A stretch of 64,000 bases of DNA from Paenibacillus sp. CC-CFT747 (GCA_030323305.1 CP106741.1:2480501-2544500); one strand, 5' to 3'. Numbered from the stretch's first letter, positions 8,905-17,513 are shown. A program made the numbers and translations. Notes: generated by a model from the sequence alone, not told the origin.

Positions 8905-9927
8905 ATGATTCAGCTATCCATTCAAAATCTGACGAAACGCTACAAAACGGGAGAGGGCGTCACGGACATTTCCCTCGATGTGCAGAAGGGCGAGCTGGTT
9001 ACGCTGCTCGGCCCTTCGGGCTGCGGCAAAACGACCGTGCTCCGCAGCATAGGCGGCTTCATCGATCCGGACTCGGGCGACATCCAGATCGAAGGGCGGA
9101 GCGTTCGGAAGCTGCCGCCGGAGAAGCGGCCGACCGCGATGGTGTTCCAGGGCTACAACCTGTGGCCGCATATGAATGTGTTCAACAACCTGGCCTTCGG
9201 ACTCAAAATCCGCAAGAAAAGCGGAAAAGAAATCGAAGAGGCCGTGAAGCGGGTGCTGGAGCTGGTCCGGCTCCCGGGCAGCGAGAAGAAGTATCCGGCG
9301 GAGCTGTCGGGCGGACAGCAGCAGCGCGTTGCCGTGGCGAGAGCGTTCCTGCTGGAGCCGGCGGTGCTGCTGCTCGACGAGCCGTTCTCTGCGCTTGATG
9401 CCAAGCTGCGTCACGAGATGCGCGAAGAGCTTCGCGACATTCAGGCGAGCACGGGGCTAACGATGGTGTTCGTGACGCACGACCAGGAGGAGGCGCTCTC
9501 GATCTCCGACAAAATCGTCGTCATGAACGCGGGCCGGATCGAGCAGATGGCCACGCCGCAGGAAATTTACGACCACCCGCGGACGCTGTTTGCCGCCCAG
9601 TTCATCGGCAAGATGAACTTCATCAAGGGTGCGGCCGAGGGCGGCCGACTCCAGGTGGGGCCGCTTTCTTTCGATAACCCGGAGCGCCTCTCCGGCGAGG
9701 CGGTCATCGCCGTCCGTCCGGAGGATATCGTCCTGACGAAACCGGAGGAGGGCCTTTCCGCCGGCATTCATCAGATCATGGTGCTCGGGCATTACGCCGA
9801 GGTGTCTCTGGAGACGCCGGCGGGTGTGCTGAAAGCCTTTATACCGCGGGATAAAGTGCCTGAGCTTCGTCCCGGTCAGCTTGTCGGCTTGACGTTTTCC
9901 AAGGTACTGGCTTACCGGCCGGCCTAA
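8905..9927 (+). CDS. ABC importer ATP-binding protein (PotA/MalK/UgpC type)
   Basis: 340 residues with every ABC motif: Walker A GPSGCGKTT (about residues 37-45), Q-loop FQGYNLWPHMNV, signature LSGGQQQR (near 134), Walker B LLLDEPFSALD (near 155), and the switch histidine in VTHDQEEAL. A TOBE-like regulatory domain follows (IAVRPEDIVL, VGLTFSKVLAY). The ATG at 8905 is preceded by GAGAGGGAGG. It powers the importer formed with the permeases on either side. The gene is intact. Confidence 0.92.
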   Translation: MIQLSIQNLTKRYKTGEGVTDISLDVQKGELVTLLGPSGCGKTTVLRSIGGFIDPDSGDIQIEGRSVRKLPPEKRPTAMVFQGYNLWPHMNVFNNLAFGLKIRKKSGKEIEEAVKRVLELVRLPGSEKKYPAELSGGQQQRVAVARAFLLEPAVLLLDEPFSALDAKLRHEMREELRDIQASTGLTMVFVTHDQEEALSISDKIVVMNAGRIEQMATPQEIYDHPRTLFAAQFIGKMNFIKGAAEGGRLQVGPLSFDNPERLSGEAVIAVRPEDIVLTKPEEGLSAGIHQIMVLGHYAEVSLETPAGVLKAFIPRDKVPELRPGQLVGLTFSKVLAYRPA

Positions 9928-9954
9928 GAATAATAATGCTGAGGAGGAATGAGG

Positions 9955-11106
9955 ATGGTCACCATGAAGAAACGGTTGGGGATGGCGCTGGCTTCGGCAC
10001 TGGTCTTGTCGGCGCTTGCCGGATGCGGGGATAAGGCGACGTCGGGAGCGGGAGGGGACGGCAAAAGCAAGCCGGACGAAATTCAGTTCTATTTCACCGG
10101 TTCGCTGAATGTGAAGGAGCTGTGGGAAACGCTGGTGCCGATGTTCGAGAAGGCCAATCCGAATGTGAAGGTCAAACTGGTGTATATCGATTCCGGCTCC
10201 GGCGGGCAATCCACCTTCGACCGGATCATGGCCGCCAAGCAGGCGGGACAGAAGTCGGGCAATATCGATTTGTACGAAAGCAGTTTGAGCGATTTGACCA
10301 AGGGCATGAAATCCGATTTGTGGGCCTCCTTTGACCAATCCAAAATTCCGAACCTGAGCAAGATCGATCCGAACAATCTGAAAAATTTGAACGGCGCCGG
10401 CATTCCGTACCGCGCGTCCGCCGTCATTCTGGCTTATAACAGCGCGAAGGTGGCGACACCGCCAAAGACGGCCGACGAGCTGTACGACTGGATCCGCAAG
10501 CATCCGGGACGCTTCGCTTATAACGATCCGGCGACGGGCGGCTCGGGCGACTCCTTCGTGCAGACGGCTATCTACAACTTCCTGCCGCCGGAAGCAAGCA
10601 CGAGTCAGGACCCGGCGATCATGAAGCAGTGGGACAAAGGGTTCGCCCTGCTGAAAGAGCTTCACCCGTACATGTACCAGAAAGGCGTTTATCCGAAGAA
10701 AAACCAGGGGACGCTCGATCTTATGGCGAACGGCGAGGTTGACATCATCCCGGCCTGGTCCGATATGGCGCTGGAGCAGATCAGCAAGAAAGTGCTGCCT
10801 GACACGACGAAGCTGACTCAGATCAATCCGTCTTTTACCGGGGGTCCGACGTATCTGATGGCGCCTAAGCTGTCCGAACATCTCGATTCGGTTGCCGCTT
10901 TCCTGAACTTCGTGCTCACCCCGGAGGCGCAGACGGTCATCGTGAACAAAATGTACGGGTATCCGGGCATCAAGTGGTCCGAAATGCCGAAGGAGCTGCA
11001 GGATAAATTCAAAGACGTGGCGGGAGGCTACCGGACCTTTAACCTCGGCGATCTGGGCAAGGAAATCCAGAAGCGCTGGCAGCAGGACGTGGCGGGTGGG
11101 CAATGA
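9955..11106 (+). CDS. Extracellular solute-binding lipoprotein of the ABC importer
   Basis: About 383 residues. The N-terminus (MKKRLGMALASALVLSALAG) ends in the lipobox LAGC, so the mature protein is anchored to the outside of the membrane through a lipidated cysteine. The rest has the type 1/PotD-like binding-protein pattern: IQFYFTGSLNVKELWETLVP, GAGIPYRASAVILAYNSAKV, GEVDIIPAWSDMALEQI. The start at 9955 is chosen because GAGGAGG (9941-9947) lies seven bases upstream; the ATG at 9949 is too close to it. The stop overlaps the next permease by four bases. Confidence 0.88.
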   Translation: MVTMKKRLGMALASALVLSALAGCGDKATSGAGGDGKSKPDEIQFYFTGSLNVKELWETLVPMFEKANPNVKVKLVYIDSGSGGQSTFDRIMAAKQAGQKSGNIDLYESSLSDLTKGMKSDLWASFDQSKIPNLSKIDPNNLKNLNGAGIPYRASAVILAYNSAKVATPPKTADELYDWIRKHPGRFAYNDPATGGSGDSFVQTAIYNFLPPEASTSQDPAIMKQWDKGFALLKELHPYMYQKGVYPKKNQGTLDLMANGEVDIIPAWSDMALEQISKKVLPDTTKLTQINPSFTGGPTYLMAPKLSEHLDSVAAFLNFVLTPEAQTVIVNKMYGYPGIKWSEMPKELQDKFKDVAGGYRTFNLGDLGKEIQKRWQQDVAGGQ

Positions 11107-11948
11107 GTAAGGCGGTCAAGCAAGGCATTCTGGGGCTGGCGCTGGTTTTTCCCGCATTCCTTCTGCTGTGCCTCGTCGTCATCGTTCCGATCCTTCTGGC
11201 CGTCAACGAGAGCCTGAAGGACGACCAGGGGAATTATTCCCTGCAGAGCTATCAAACTTTGTTCACCGATAAGGTGATGGCCGGCAACATTTGGTTCACG
11301 CTGAAGCTGACGGTCATCTCGGTCGTGCTCGTGCTGCTCATCTCGTATGCGCTCGCCGTCTACATGCGCTTCAGCGGCGGTCCGATCGTCGCCGGCATCC
11401 GCAAGATGTACATGATCCCGATCTTTATTCCATCGGTCATCGCGTCCTACGGGATCATTAACATGTACGGCAATCACGGCTGGCTGTCGCGGCTCCTGCT
11501 GCCCTTTGGAATCGAGACGATCCCGCGCATCATTTTCGATTACAAAGGGATCATTCTCGCCAATTTGTGGTTCAACATCCCGTTTACCACGATGCTGCTC
11601 ACCTCCGCCTTGGCGGGTATCCCGAATTCGGTCATCGAGAGCGCCAAGGATGTGGGGGCGGGCCGGCTGAACATCTTCTTTAAGTTGATTGTCCCGCTTT
11701 CCTACCGGACGATGCTTGTGGCGGTCACATTCAGCTTCATGGGCATTATCGGCGGGTTCACGGCACCGTTCCTGATCGGGCCGAACTCGCCGCAGGTGCT
11801 CGGTGTGGCGATGCGGCAGGTATTCTCGGTGTACCAGGAGACGCAGTTGGCCAGCGCGACGGCCGTTTTCATGTTCGTGCTGTGCTCGGTCATGGGCTAT
11901 TTCTACATTCGGACGATGATTAAGGACGATAAAGCTTCGATGCATTAA
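11103..11948 (+). CDS. ABC importer permease (PotB type)
   Basis: 281 residues and about six membrane helices, with the EAA loop ESAKDVGAGRLNIFFKLIVP. The gene starts in an ATGA overlap with the binding protein gene, so the two are translationally coupled. It is the second permease of the heterodimeric importer. The stop at 11946-11948 is followed by about 100 bases before the next gene of the cluster. Confidence 0.88.
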   Translation: MSKAVKQGILGLALVFPAFLLLCLVVIVPILLAVNESLKDDQGNYSLQSYQTLFTDKVMAGNIWFTLKLTVISVVLVLLISYALAVYMRFSGGPIVAGIRKMYMIPIFIPSVIASYGIINMYGNHGWLSRLLLPFGIETIPRIIFDYKGIILANLWFNIPFTTMLLTSALAGIPNSVIESAKDVGAGRLNIFFKLIVPLSYRTMLVAVTFSFMGIIGGFTAPFLIGPNSPQVLGVAMRQVFSVYQETQLASATAVFMFVLCSVMGYFYIRTMIKDDKASMH

Positions 11949-12045
11949 GGAAGGCTTGCGGGCAGGCGATTCCCACCGGATAGAGGGAGGAGCCTGCCCT
12001 TCTCAAAAGCATACAGAGAGACCACCGACACGGAGGGAAACGGTT

Positions 12046-13452
12046 ATGAAGCAGGATATAGCTGAGGCGCAGTCACCCGGCGGAGTGGAACTCAAGGAAG
12101 GCCAGGATTGGACGATACCCTTCGAGCTGACCCAAGGAGGTTTTGCCGAGCTGGAGCTGAACGCCAGGTCGGAAAGCGATTGGCGGGTCACCGATTACGA
12201 GTCCGCTGTGGTGCGGATTTGGCTGCAGGAGGAATACAACCAGGACTGCGTGCTGTTCTACGGCAGCCGACCGCTCGAGTACCGGCGTCTGCTCGGCAGG
12301 CTGGAGCCCGGCCGTTACACGCTGCGCTTCGAGTTTCAGCGGGAGCTGTCGTCGCCTCAGGTGACGCGTGCGTGGATCGATTCGGTCCGGATCGCGCTGG
12401 TGCCGGAGGAATCCCCGATGCACGAGATTTACCGGCATGCGCCGGTGCTGTACGGCCGGAACGTGTACCACCCGTGCGAGAGCCGTTATACCGATACGCC
12501 GCTGCTGATGTTCTACTTCACGGAGCCGCTCGCGGAGGGCAGGGCGATCGAGTACCAAATCATGTTCTCCCATGAGGACGAGGGGACGCCGACGCCGCTG
12601 CTCATGAGCAAATGGGGCCGGACGACCGATATCGAATGGGTGTACCGGGTGGAGCTGAACGAGGCGGGAGAGGTTCGAAAGGCGACTTTCCAGGGTCCCC
12701 ACCACATCACGACCGAATTCGCCGGGGGAACCGCCCTGGGCGGACATCCCGTGCTGCAGGCGGCGACGACGAACGGCATGGTCGATCATACCGTGACCTC
12801 CGCGTACCGCTTTCTGTTTCCTCCGGTCTATGCCTGGGACCAGACGAAAGAGCCGCGCGAGCGGGTGATGGACGCTTTTCCGTTCACGTATCAGGTTACC
12901 GCCTGGGAAATGGAACGGCAGTATCCGGCGGAGAAGCCGACCATCCTTAATACGTACCGGCTTGGCGATCTGCGGAACTACCTGTATGTGCAGACGGCCA
13001 AAATCACGCAGGATCCGCAGCAGAAGACGTCGATCGATGTGCAGGTAAAGCTGAAGGACGGCGGCTGGTATTCGAGCAGCTTCGGCGACCTGCGGCAGGG
13101 CAATTTCCGCTGCGCGTACGACGGTCCCTATGCCCGGTTCTCGACGACGGTCCGGCTTCCGGAAGGGGTGGGCTATGACGCTCTCGAGGAGATTTGCGCC
13201 GTCTGGCTCCCCGGCGGAGAAGAGTCGGTCACCGTACCGGAGCTTAAGGCCCTGTTCCTCGATGAGGATTATGCCCCGCTGCCGCCGATCCGTTCGGACC
13301 GGGCGGTAGAAGTGACGAAGGCGGAGCCGAGGCAAACGATGTGGAGGAGGGAGCGCAATGAACACGCTGCTGAAGGCGGAAGGCATGGTTACGCCAAGCT
13401 GCTCGAAGAGCCACATCGCTTATACGTTCCATCTGCACCGGGAATGCCGTGA
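12046..13452 (+). CDS. Unknown beta-rich protein of the LacI/ABC/PHP cluster
   Basis: As read, the protein has 468 residues, but the last 30 lie over the start of the next gene in a different frame. The natural end is probably an ATGA overlap at 13358-13361 after a one-base error shortly before. The ATG at 12046 is chosen because GGAGGGAAACGGTT is upstream. There is no signal peptide or membrane helix. The N-terminal part (GRYTLRFEFQRE, WIDSVRIALVPEESPMHEIYRHAP) looks like a beta-sandwich, and the middle has an MFYFTEPLAEGRAIEYQIMF strand pattern. I do not recognise the family. Cotranscription with an importer and a metallohydrolase suggests that it helps process the imported compound. Confidence 0.65.
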   Translation: MKQDIAEAQSPGGVELKEGQDWTIPFELTQGGFAELELNARSESDWRVTDYESAVVRIWLQEEYNQDCVLFYGSRPLEYRRLLGRLEPGRYTLRFEFQRELSSPQVTRAWIDSVRIALVPEESPMHEIYRHAPVLYGRNVYHPCESRYTDTPLLMFYFTEPLAEGRAIEYQIMFSHEDEGTPTPLLMSKWGRTTDIEWVYRVELNEAGEVRKATFQGPHHITTEFAGGTALGGHPVLQAATTNGMVDHTVTSAYRFLFPPVYAWDQTKEPRERVMDAFPFTYQVTAWEMERQYPAEKPTILNTYRLGDLRNYLYVQTAKITQDPQQKTSIDVQVKLKDGGWYSSSFGDLRQGNFRCAYDGPYARFSTTVRLPEGVGYDALEEICAVWLPGGEESVTVPELKALFLDEDYAPLPPIRSDRAVEVTKAEPRQTMWRRERNEHAAEGGRHGYAKLLEEPHRLYVPSAPGMP

Positions 13453-13824
13453 GCTTCACGTGACCTTTGCGTACGAGCCGAAGACGCTGGCAGATGAGCA
13501 GCTATCGGAGGAGTTGATCCGGGAAGCGCTGAGCCGTTACCTTCCTGCCGAACGACAGGGAGCCATCGGCGACGGGTGGAAGGAGTACAGCCCGTTGAAC
13601 AATCTGCTGACCTTGTCGTTCGATGACGAGAACGGGTTCCGAGGCGCCGGACACCGGCATGACCCCGACCAGCACCTGATCATCGCCGGGACGGAAGCTT
13701 CGCCCGGTCTCGTACCCGGCGTGTTCCCGAGGGGCAGGTTACGGTAATGATCAACCTGCACTGCGTCGTCACGGAGGAATGCCGGTACCGCCTGCACGTA
13801 TGGGAAGGAGGCGATGGCTTATGA
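13358..13824 (+). CDS. Small unknown protein preceding the PHP hydrolase, frameshifted
   Basis: About 155 residues. It begins with MNTLLKAEGMVTPSCSKSH and has a beta-rich pattern (YTFHLHRECRELHVTFAYEP). The frame breaks near 13735, where a base seems missing in TTCCCGAGGGG. It resumes with GQVTVMINLHCVVTEECRY and ends in an ATGA overlap with the next gene (13821-13824). Strand patterns suggest that it could be a domain that works together with the metallohydrolase, since related hydrolases often carry an extra N-terminal beta domain. The function is unknown. Confidence 0.6.
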
Positions 13825-14828
13825 TCCGGTGGCTGCCGGCGGAGCTGCACTGCCATACGTTCCACAGCGACGGCAAGCAGTCGCTTCTGGAGCTGGCCGA
13901 GGCGGCCCGGTCGCTCGGGCTGGAGGCGGTGGCCCTGACCGATCACAATACGATGACGGGTCTCATCGGCCGGGAGGAGGTGACGGCCGCCACCGGCGTG
14001 GAGGTCATCCCGGGGCTGGAGTGGACGACTTTCTTCGGCCATATGCTGACGCTTGGCATTACGGAATATGTCGACTGGCGCAACCTCAGTCCGTTCCACA
14101 TCCATCGCGGTATCGAAGGCGTGCACCGCCAGGGCGGCCTCGTGGGCGTCGCCCATCCGTACCGAGTCGGAAGCCCGATGTGTACGGGCTGCTTCTGGGA
14201 ATTCGAGGTGTCCGACTGGAACGAGGTCGATTACGTCGAGGTCTGGTCCGGCCTGTTCCCGTCCATCCGCCGCAATAACGCCCGGGCTTTCGCCCTGTGG
14301 ACGGACCTGCTCAACCGGGGACACCGCATCGCTGCCACCTCGGGGCGGGATTGGCACGTGTCCGACCCGGTGCCGGAGCCGGTCTGCGCGACGTATTTGG
14401 GGCTCTCGGCCGAGACGCAGGCGTCTGCCGGCTTGGCCGGTGCGGCACTCGAAGCGCTTCGCCGGGGAAGAGTCGCCGTGTCCATGGGACCGCGGCCGGA
14501 GCTCTTCCTCACGACGGCGGAGGGGCACCGCTGCGGCCTCGGCGAAGCGGTGCTCCTGCGCGCCGACGAAAGGGTGGAGGCTACATTGACGGCCGGCGCC
14601 GATTTCACGGCGCGGGCGGGCCATTGGGAGCTCCCTGCCGGGACGCTGCAGATGAGGCTGATGAGCAACCGGGGCGAGCTGGCGTCCGCCGCGCTTACCA
14701 AGGATCGGCCCCAAGCAGAGCTGGCGCTCGATTTAACCGGAGTCGCTTGGCTGCGGGGCGAGCTGACGGGCGTTTTTGGCGGGGCGCATACGATGATCGG
14801 GTTTACGAATCCCCTTTATATCCAATAG
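13821..14828 (+). CDS. CehA/McbA-type PHP metallohydrolase
   Basis: 335 residues with PHP-domain metal ligands in order: ELHCHTFHSDGKQS (residues 8-21), VALTDHNTM (near 40), IPGLEWTTFFGHML (near 65), GVAHPYRVGS (near 112) and SGRDWHVSD (near 175). This set of His, Asp and Glu residues is that of polymerase-and-histidinol-phosphatase (PHP) hydrolases, which cleave phosphate esters with two or three metal ions. CehA/McbA relatives hydrolyse phosphodiesters or carbaryl-like esters. It is the last gene of the LacI-controlled operon and probably cleaves the imported compound. A hairpin terminator follows. The gene is intact. Confidence 0.85.
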   Translation: MIRWLPAELHCHTFHSDGKQSLLELAEAARSLGLEAVALTDHNTMTGLIGREEVTAATGVEVIPGLEWTTFFGHMLTLGITEYVDWRNLSPFHIHRGIEGVHRQGGLVGVAHPYRVGSPMCTGCFWEFEVSDWNEVDYVEVWSGLFPSIRRNNARAFALWTDLLNRGHRIAATSGRDWHVSDPVPEPVCATYLGLSAETQASAGLAGAALEALRRGRVAVSMGPRPELFLTTAEGHRCGLGEAVLLRADERVEATLTAGADFTARAGHWELPAGTLQMRLMSNRGELASAALTKDRPQAELALDLTGVAWLRGELTGVFGGAHTMIGFTNPLYIQ

Positions 14829-14848
14829 TTACTGCAAGAGGAGCGGCG

Positions 14849-14876
14849 AGCCCGGGCTGAATCAAGCCCGGGCTTT
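14849..14876 (+). terminator. Terminator at the end of the LacI/ABC/PHP operon
   Basis: AGCCCGGGCT is repeated as an inverted pair across a GAATCA loop and followed by TTT. The T tail is short. Confidence 0.7.
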
Positions 14877-15075
14877 CGAACGTCCGACCGGCCGGCGGTG
14901 GTTCCCGGGATGGCTCGGCTTGGAATCGCGCAGAGGATCCACATTGAGCTGGTAAGCGGAACGCCCGGCCGATGGCCGCCTCACATCCTTACCACAGAAA
15001 CCCGGCTTTTATCGGCAGGGGAAGCTCTATGGTGATATACTTTTCCTGGAAGATAACAGGAGAGGGATGGGTTCT

Positions 15076-15894
15076 ATGCAAGAGAAGCGGTGGGAAGAGG
15101 CACGGGAAGCAGCGGAGAAAGCGGCGCGGGAAGCCGGCAGACTGGCCAAGGAACGGTTCAGCGGGGAGTTTCATACCGAGGAAAAAGACGAGCACGGAGA
15201 TTTGGTGACGGAGGTGGACCGGCTGGCGGATCGGAGGGCGGTCGCTATTCTGAGGGAGCGCTATCCGGATCACCGGATCATCAGCGAGGAGGGAGGAACG
15301 AATGGTGAGGAGCATGAGTATGTGTGGCACGTCGATCCATTGGATGGGACCAACAATTATGCGATGGGGCTGCCCTTGTACGGCGTATCCGTTTCCCTTA
15401 CCTTCCGGAACCGGCCGGTGGTAGGCGTGGTGTATGATTCCCATCTGGAGAGGCTTTATTCGGCAGCGGAAGGGGAGGGGGCCAGGATGGAAGGGAGGCC
15501 TGTTGACATGAAACCGCCGGGGGAAATGACCCGGGCTACCTTGTCCTGGATACAGGGACACAAGGTGGCCAAAGCGGACAAAGCCTGCAAAAGGCTCCGC
15601 GACGGATTGGAAGACCGGGTCAAAAGGGTGCTGCGCGTATGGGCGCCCTCCCTTACCTGGGCGATGCTTGCCCGCGGAGACCTGCAGGGGATCGTCCTCT
15701 ACCAGTCCGAAGGGGAGGACCTGTACGCGGGGATGGTGCTGGCCCGGGAAGCGGGAGCCGTCATCACGGATTACAGGGGCAACCCGGTAGAGACGCTGGA
15801 GCAGCTGAACCGGGAGCCTTATCTGGTAGCGGCCCATCCAACGCTGCATTCCGCCCTCCTTAAGATGGTTCAGGATTGTTTAGGGGAAGACTAA
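15076..15894 (+). CDS. Inositol monophosphatase-family phosphatase
   Basis: 272 residues with the IMPase signature: GDLVTEVDRLADRRAV, the metal-binding EEGG near residue 73, and WHVDPLDGTNNYAMGLPLYG (near 85-105), which matches the DPLDGTxN[FY] motif. A C-terminal GMVLAREAGAVITDYRG replaces the usual WDxAAG motif, so one metal-binding Asp is not obvious. Such enzymes hydrolyse sugar or inositol phosphates, or 3'-phosphoadenosine compounds. The ATG at 15076 is preferred to that at 15067 because GAGGG lies nine bases upstream, but both are possible. The gene stands alone. Confidence 0.85.
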   Translation: MQEKRWEEAREAAEKAAREAGRLAKERFSGEFHTEEKDEHGDLVTEVDRLADRRAVAILRERYPDHRIISEEGGTNGEEHEYVWHVDPLDGTNNYAMGLPLYGVSVSLTFRNRPVVGVVYDSHLERLYSAAEGEGARMEGRPVDMKPPGEMTRATLSWIQGHKVAKADKACKRLRDGLEDRVKRVLRVWAPSLTWAMLARGDLQGIVLYQSEGEDLYAGMVLAREAGAVITDYRGNPVETLEQLNREPYLVAAHPTLHSALLKMVQDCLGED

Positions 15895-15926
15895 CGGGGA
15901 ACGGGGCAGACTGGGACGAAAAAGGG

Positions 15927-15956
15927 TTGACAGGAAACCAAAAGGTTTCCTATAAT
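15927..15956 (+). promoter_or_regulatory. Consensus promoter with an operator filling its spacer
   Basis: TTGACA (15927-15932) and TATAAT (15951-15956) are both perfect consensus. The 18 bases between them are exactly GGAAACCAAAAGGTTTCC, an inverted repeat. A repressor bound there would block RNA polymerase. A second copy of the same palindrome lies at 15967-15984. The operon it drives ends with an ArsR gene. Confidence 0.88.
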
Positions 15957-15966
15957 CAGAGTGAAA

Positions 15967-15984
15967 GGAAACCGAAAGGTTTCC
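15967..15984 (+). promoter_or_regulatory. Second copy of the GGAAACC-N4-GGTTTCC operator
   Basis: The inverted repeat is identical to the first except for one base in the N4 centre (CGAAAG instead of CAAAAG). The copies start 34 bases apart, near three helical turns, which would allow cooperative repressor binding. Confidence 0.8.
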
Positions 15985-16036
15985 AAATGACAGGCGGCCG
16001 CTGCCGTTTGATTAAGTCGCGGAAGGACGAGCGAAG

Positions 16037-16420
16037 ATGCAGGAAGAAGAGCTTTTGAAGAAGCTGAAATACAAGGAAGGAAGGGCCCTTGTCTTGAACG
16101 CACCGGAAGGGTACCGCCTTGGGGTGGAGGAGGAAGGTTCTCCGGAAGGAATCTACCCCTTCGTTCAGCTGTTCGTTAACGATTCCTCCGAGGTGGAGAA
16201 ATGGGTTCCCGAAACGGTTCCCTTTCTGGCCGAGGATGCTGTTTTCTGGATTACCTATCCTAAGCAGAGCTCTAAGATCAAGACGGATGTCAACCGGGAC
16301 CAGCTCTGGTCTCTTGTGGAGGGAAAGGTTCCCTACCGGCCCGTCAGCAATGTTGCGGTCGACGACACTTGGTCCGCCCTCCGGTTTCGTCACGTGGATA
16401 AAGTCAAGCCTAAGAAGTAA
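16037..16420 (+). CDS. Conserved hypothetical protein, DUF3052-like
   Basis: 127 residues. It starts with LKYKEGRALVLNAPEGY and contains VFWITYPKQSSKIKTDVNRD and VSNVAVDDTWSALRFR. The W[IV]xYPK.SSKI block and the C-terminal DDTWSALRFR are the hallmarks of a small conserved bacterial family without known activity. It is the first gene behind the operator-containing promoter and precedes a START-domain protein and an ArsR repressor, so it is probably part of the same stress or ligand response. The family name is given from memory of the pattern and is less certain than the conservation. Confidence 0.7.
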   Translation: MQEEELLKKLKYKEGRALVLNAPEGYRLGVEEEGSPEGIYPFVQLFVNDSSEVEKWVPETVPFLAEDAVFWITYPKQSSKIKTDVNRDQLWSLVEGKVPYRPVSNVAVDDTWSALRFRHVDKVKPKK

Positions 16421-16497
16421 CCGCTGCCTGTCCGTTCCGCTGGAAGCTGCTTCGCCCGAATTCCTCATCAACCCATTAACAGGAGGTTTATCGAATC

Positions 16498-16917
16498 ATG
16501 AGCTCAACCAATACGCTGCCCCCCATCCGCCAGACCCTGACCCTGAATGCCCCCATCCGCAAGGTATGGGAGGCGGTCGCTACCTCCGAAGGCATCGCCG
16601 CCTGGTTCATGCCCAATAATTTCAAGGCGGAGGAGGGCTATGAATTCCATCTGGAGGCCGGTCCTTTCGGCAAGTCGCCGTGCAAGGTAACCGAGCTGGA
16701 TCCTCCCAACCGCTTGTCCTTCTCTTGGGGAAAGGACTGGACCTTGACCTTCGAGCTGAAGGAAGCGGGAGACGCGACCGAATTCACCCTGACCCACTCG
16801 GGCTGGAACGCGGAGGGCGTAACCGAATTCGGCCAATCCCACCGGGAAGTTCGGGAGACGATGGCTCAAGGCTGGGCGGGGCTCGTCAAGAAGCTTTCCG
16901 CTTACGTCGAGGCCTAG
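16498..16917 (+). CDS. SRPBCC/START-fold protein (AHSA1-like)
   Basis: 139 residues with RQTLTLNAPIRKVWEAVATS, IAAWFMPNNF and FSWGKDWTLTFELKEAGDAT, plus a C-terminal helix around MAQGWAGLVKKLSAYVE, all typical of AHSA1/START proteins with a hydrophobic ligand pocket. The ATG follows AGGAGGTTT. One base separates its stop from the next gene, an ArsR repressor. This repeats the START/ArsR pairing seen at 5.9-6.7 kb, but with the gene order reversed. The ligand is unknown. Confidence 0.85.
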   Translation: MSSTNTLPPIRQTLTLNAPIRKVWEAVATSEGIAAWFMPNNFKAEEGYEFHLEAGPFGKSPCKVTELDPPNRLSFSWGKDWTLTFELKEAGDATEFTLTHSGWNAEGVTEFGQSHREVRETMAQGWAGLVKKLSAYVEA

Positions 16918-16918
16918 A

Positions 16919-17457
16919 ATGGCCAGCGCCTCGTCCAAGCCCGATGTGTTCCAGGCCATTGCGGACCCGACGCGCCGAAGCCTGCTGAAGCTGCTGGACG
17001 AAAGGAGCTGCCCGTTAACGCCATCTCGGGACATTACCCGATGTCCCGTACAGCCGTCTCCAAGCATCTTCGCATTCTCGCGGACGCCGGTCTGGTCAAG
17101 GAAAGGAAGGTCGGCCGGGAGACGAGGTACCGGCTCGATCCGGAGCCCCTGCTGGAGCTGAAGAGGTGGCTCGCTTACTACGAACGGTTCTGGGAAAACC
17201 GGCTGTCGGCACTCAAGCGTTATGTGGAAGAGGACGGGGAGGAAGAATTCAGCTCGCCGCCTTCTCTGACCACGCTTGCGGGAGGACAAGAGAAGGAGAC
17301 CTCCGAACCGATAGACCCGGGCCCTGCCGTCCCGTCCGGTTCCACCGGACCAACAACGGAGCCTCCCCAGAGGAGAGCCGGCGGAAGCCTGCAAAGCCCG
17401 CCCGTTCGGCCAACACCGGCCGCGGTCCCCATCCTTCCGCAGGCTGATTCCGGTTGA
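16919..17457 (+). CDS. ArsR-family repressor with a long C-terminal tail, frameshifted
   Basis: The N-terminus has PDVFQAIADPTRRSLLKLL. The frame breaks near 17005, and the recognition helix then reads MSRTAVSKHLRILADAGLV, with the wing RKVGRETRYRLDPEPL and then WLAYYERFWENRLSALKRYV. The last 70 residues are a Pro/Ser/Thr-rich tail that is unusual for this family. The natural end may be near 17240 if a second error is present. It is probably the autoregulator that binds the two GGAAACC-N4-GGTTTCC sites. A terminator follows. Confidence 0.75.
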
Positions 17458-17470
17458 TTAGCTCCTAGGC

Positions 17471-17513
17471 GCAGCCCCTCCTCCGCGTTATGCGGTGGAG
17501 GGGGCTGCGTCTT
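17471..17513 (+). terminator. Terminator at the end of the START/ArsR operon
   Basis: GCAGCCCCTCCTCCGC pairs with GCGGTGGAGGGGGCTGC around a short loop and is followed by GTCTTTT. On the minus strand it could also serve the DUF4870 gene. Confidence 0.85.

Noticed and set aside
9457..11103. Long open frame on the minus strand opposite the ABC ATPase and binding protein genes
   Set aside because: It is a shadow of the real genes in high-GC DNA. The protein is rich in Arg, His and Gln, has no domain, and no ribosome binding site fits.
12073..13416. Minus-strand frame of 447 codons opposite the unknown beta-rich gene
   Set aside because: It has the same mirror composition (many Arg, His, Leu) and lies opposite an operon member with a good ribosome binding site.
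16500..17394. Minus-strand frame of 296 codons across the START and ArsR genes
   Set aside because: It is a shadow frame opposite two well-conserved genes, with no domain or ribosome binding site.
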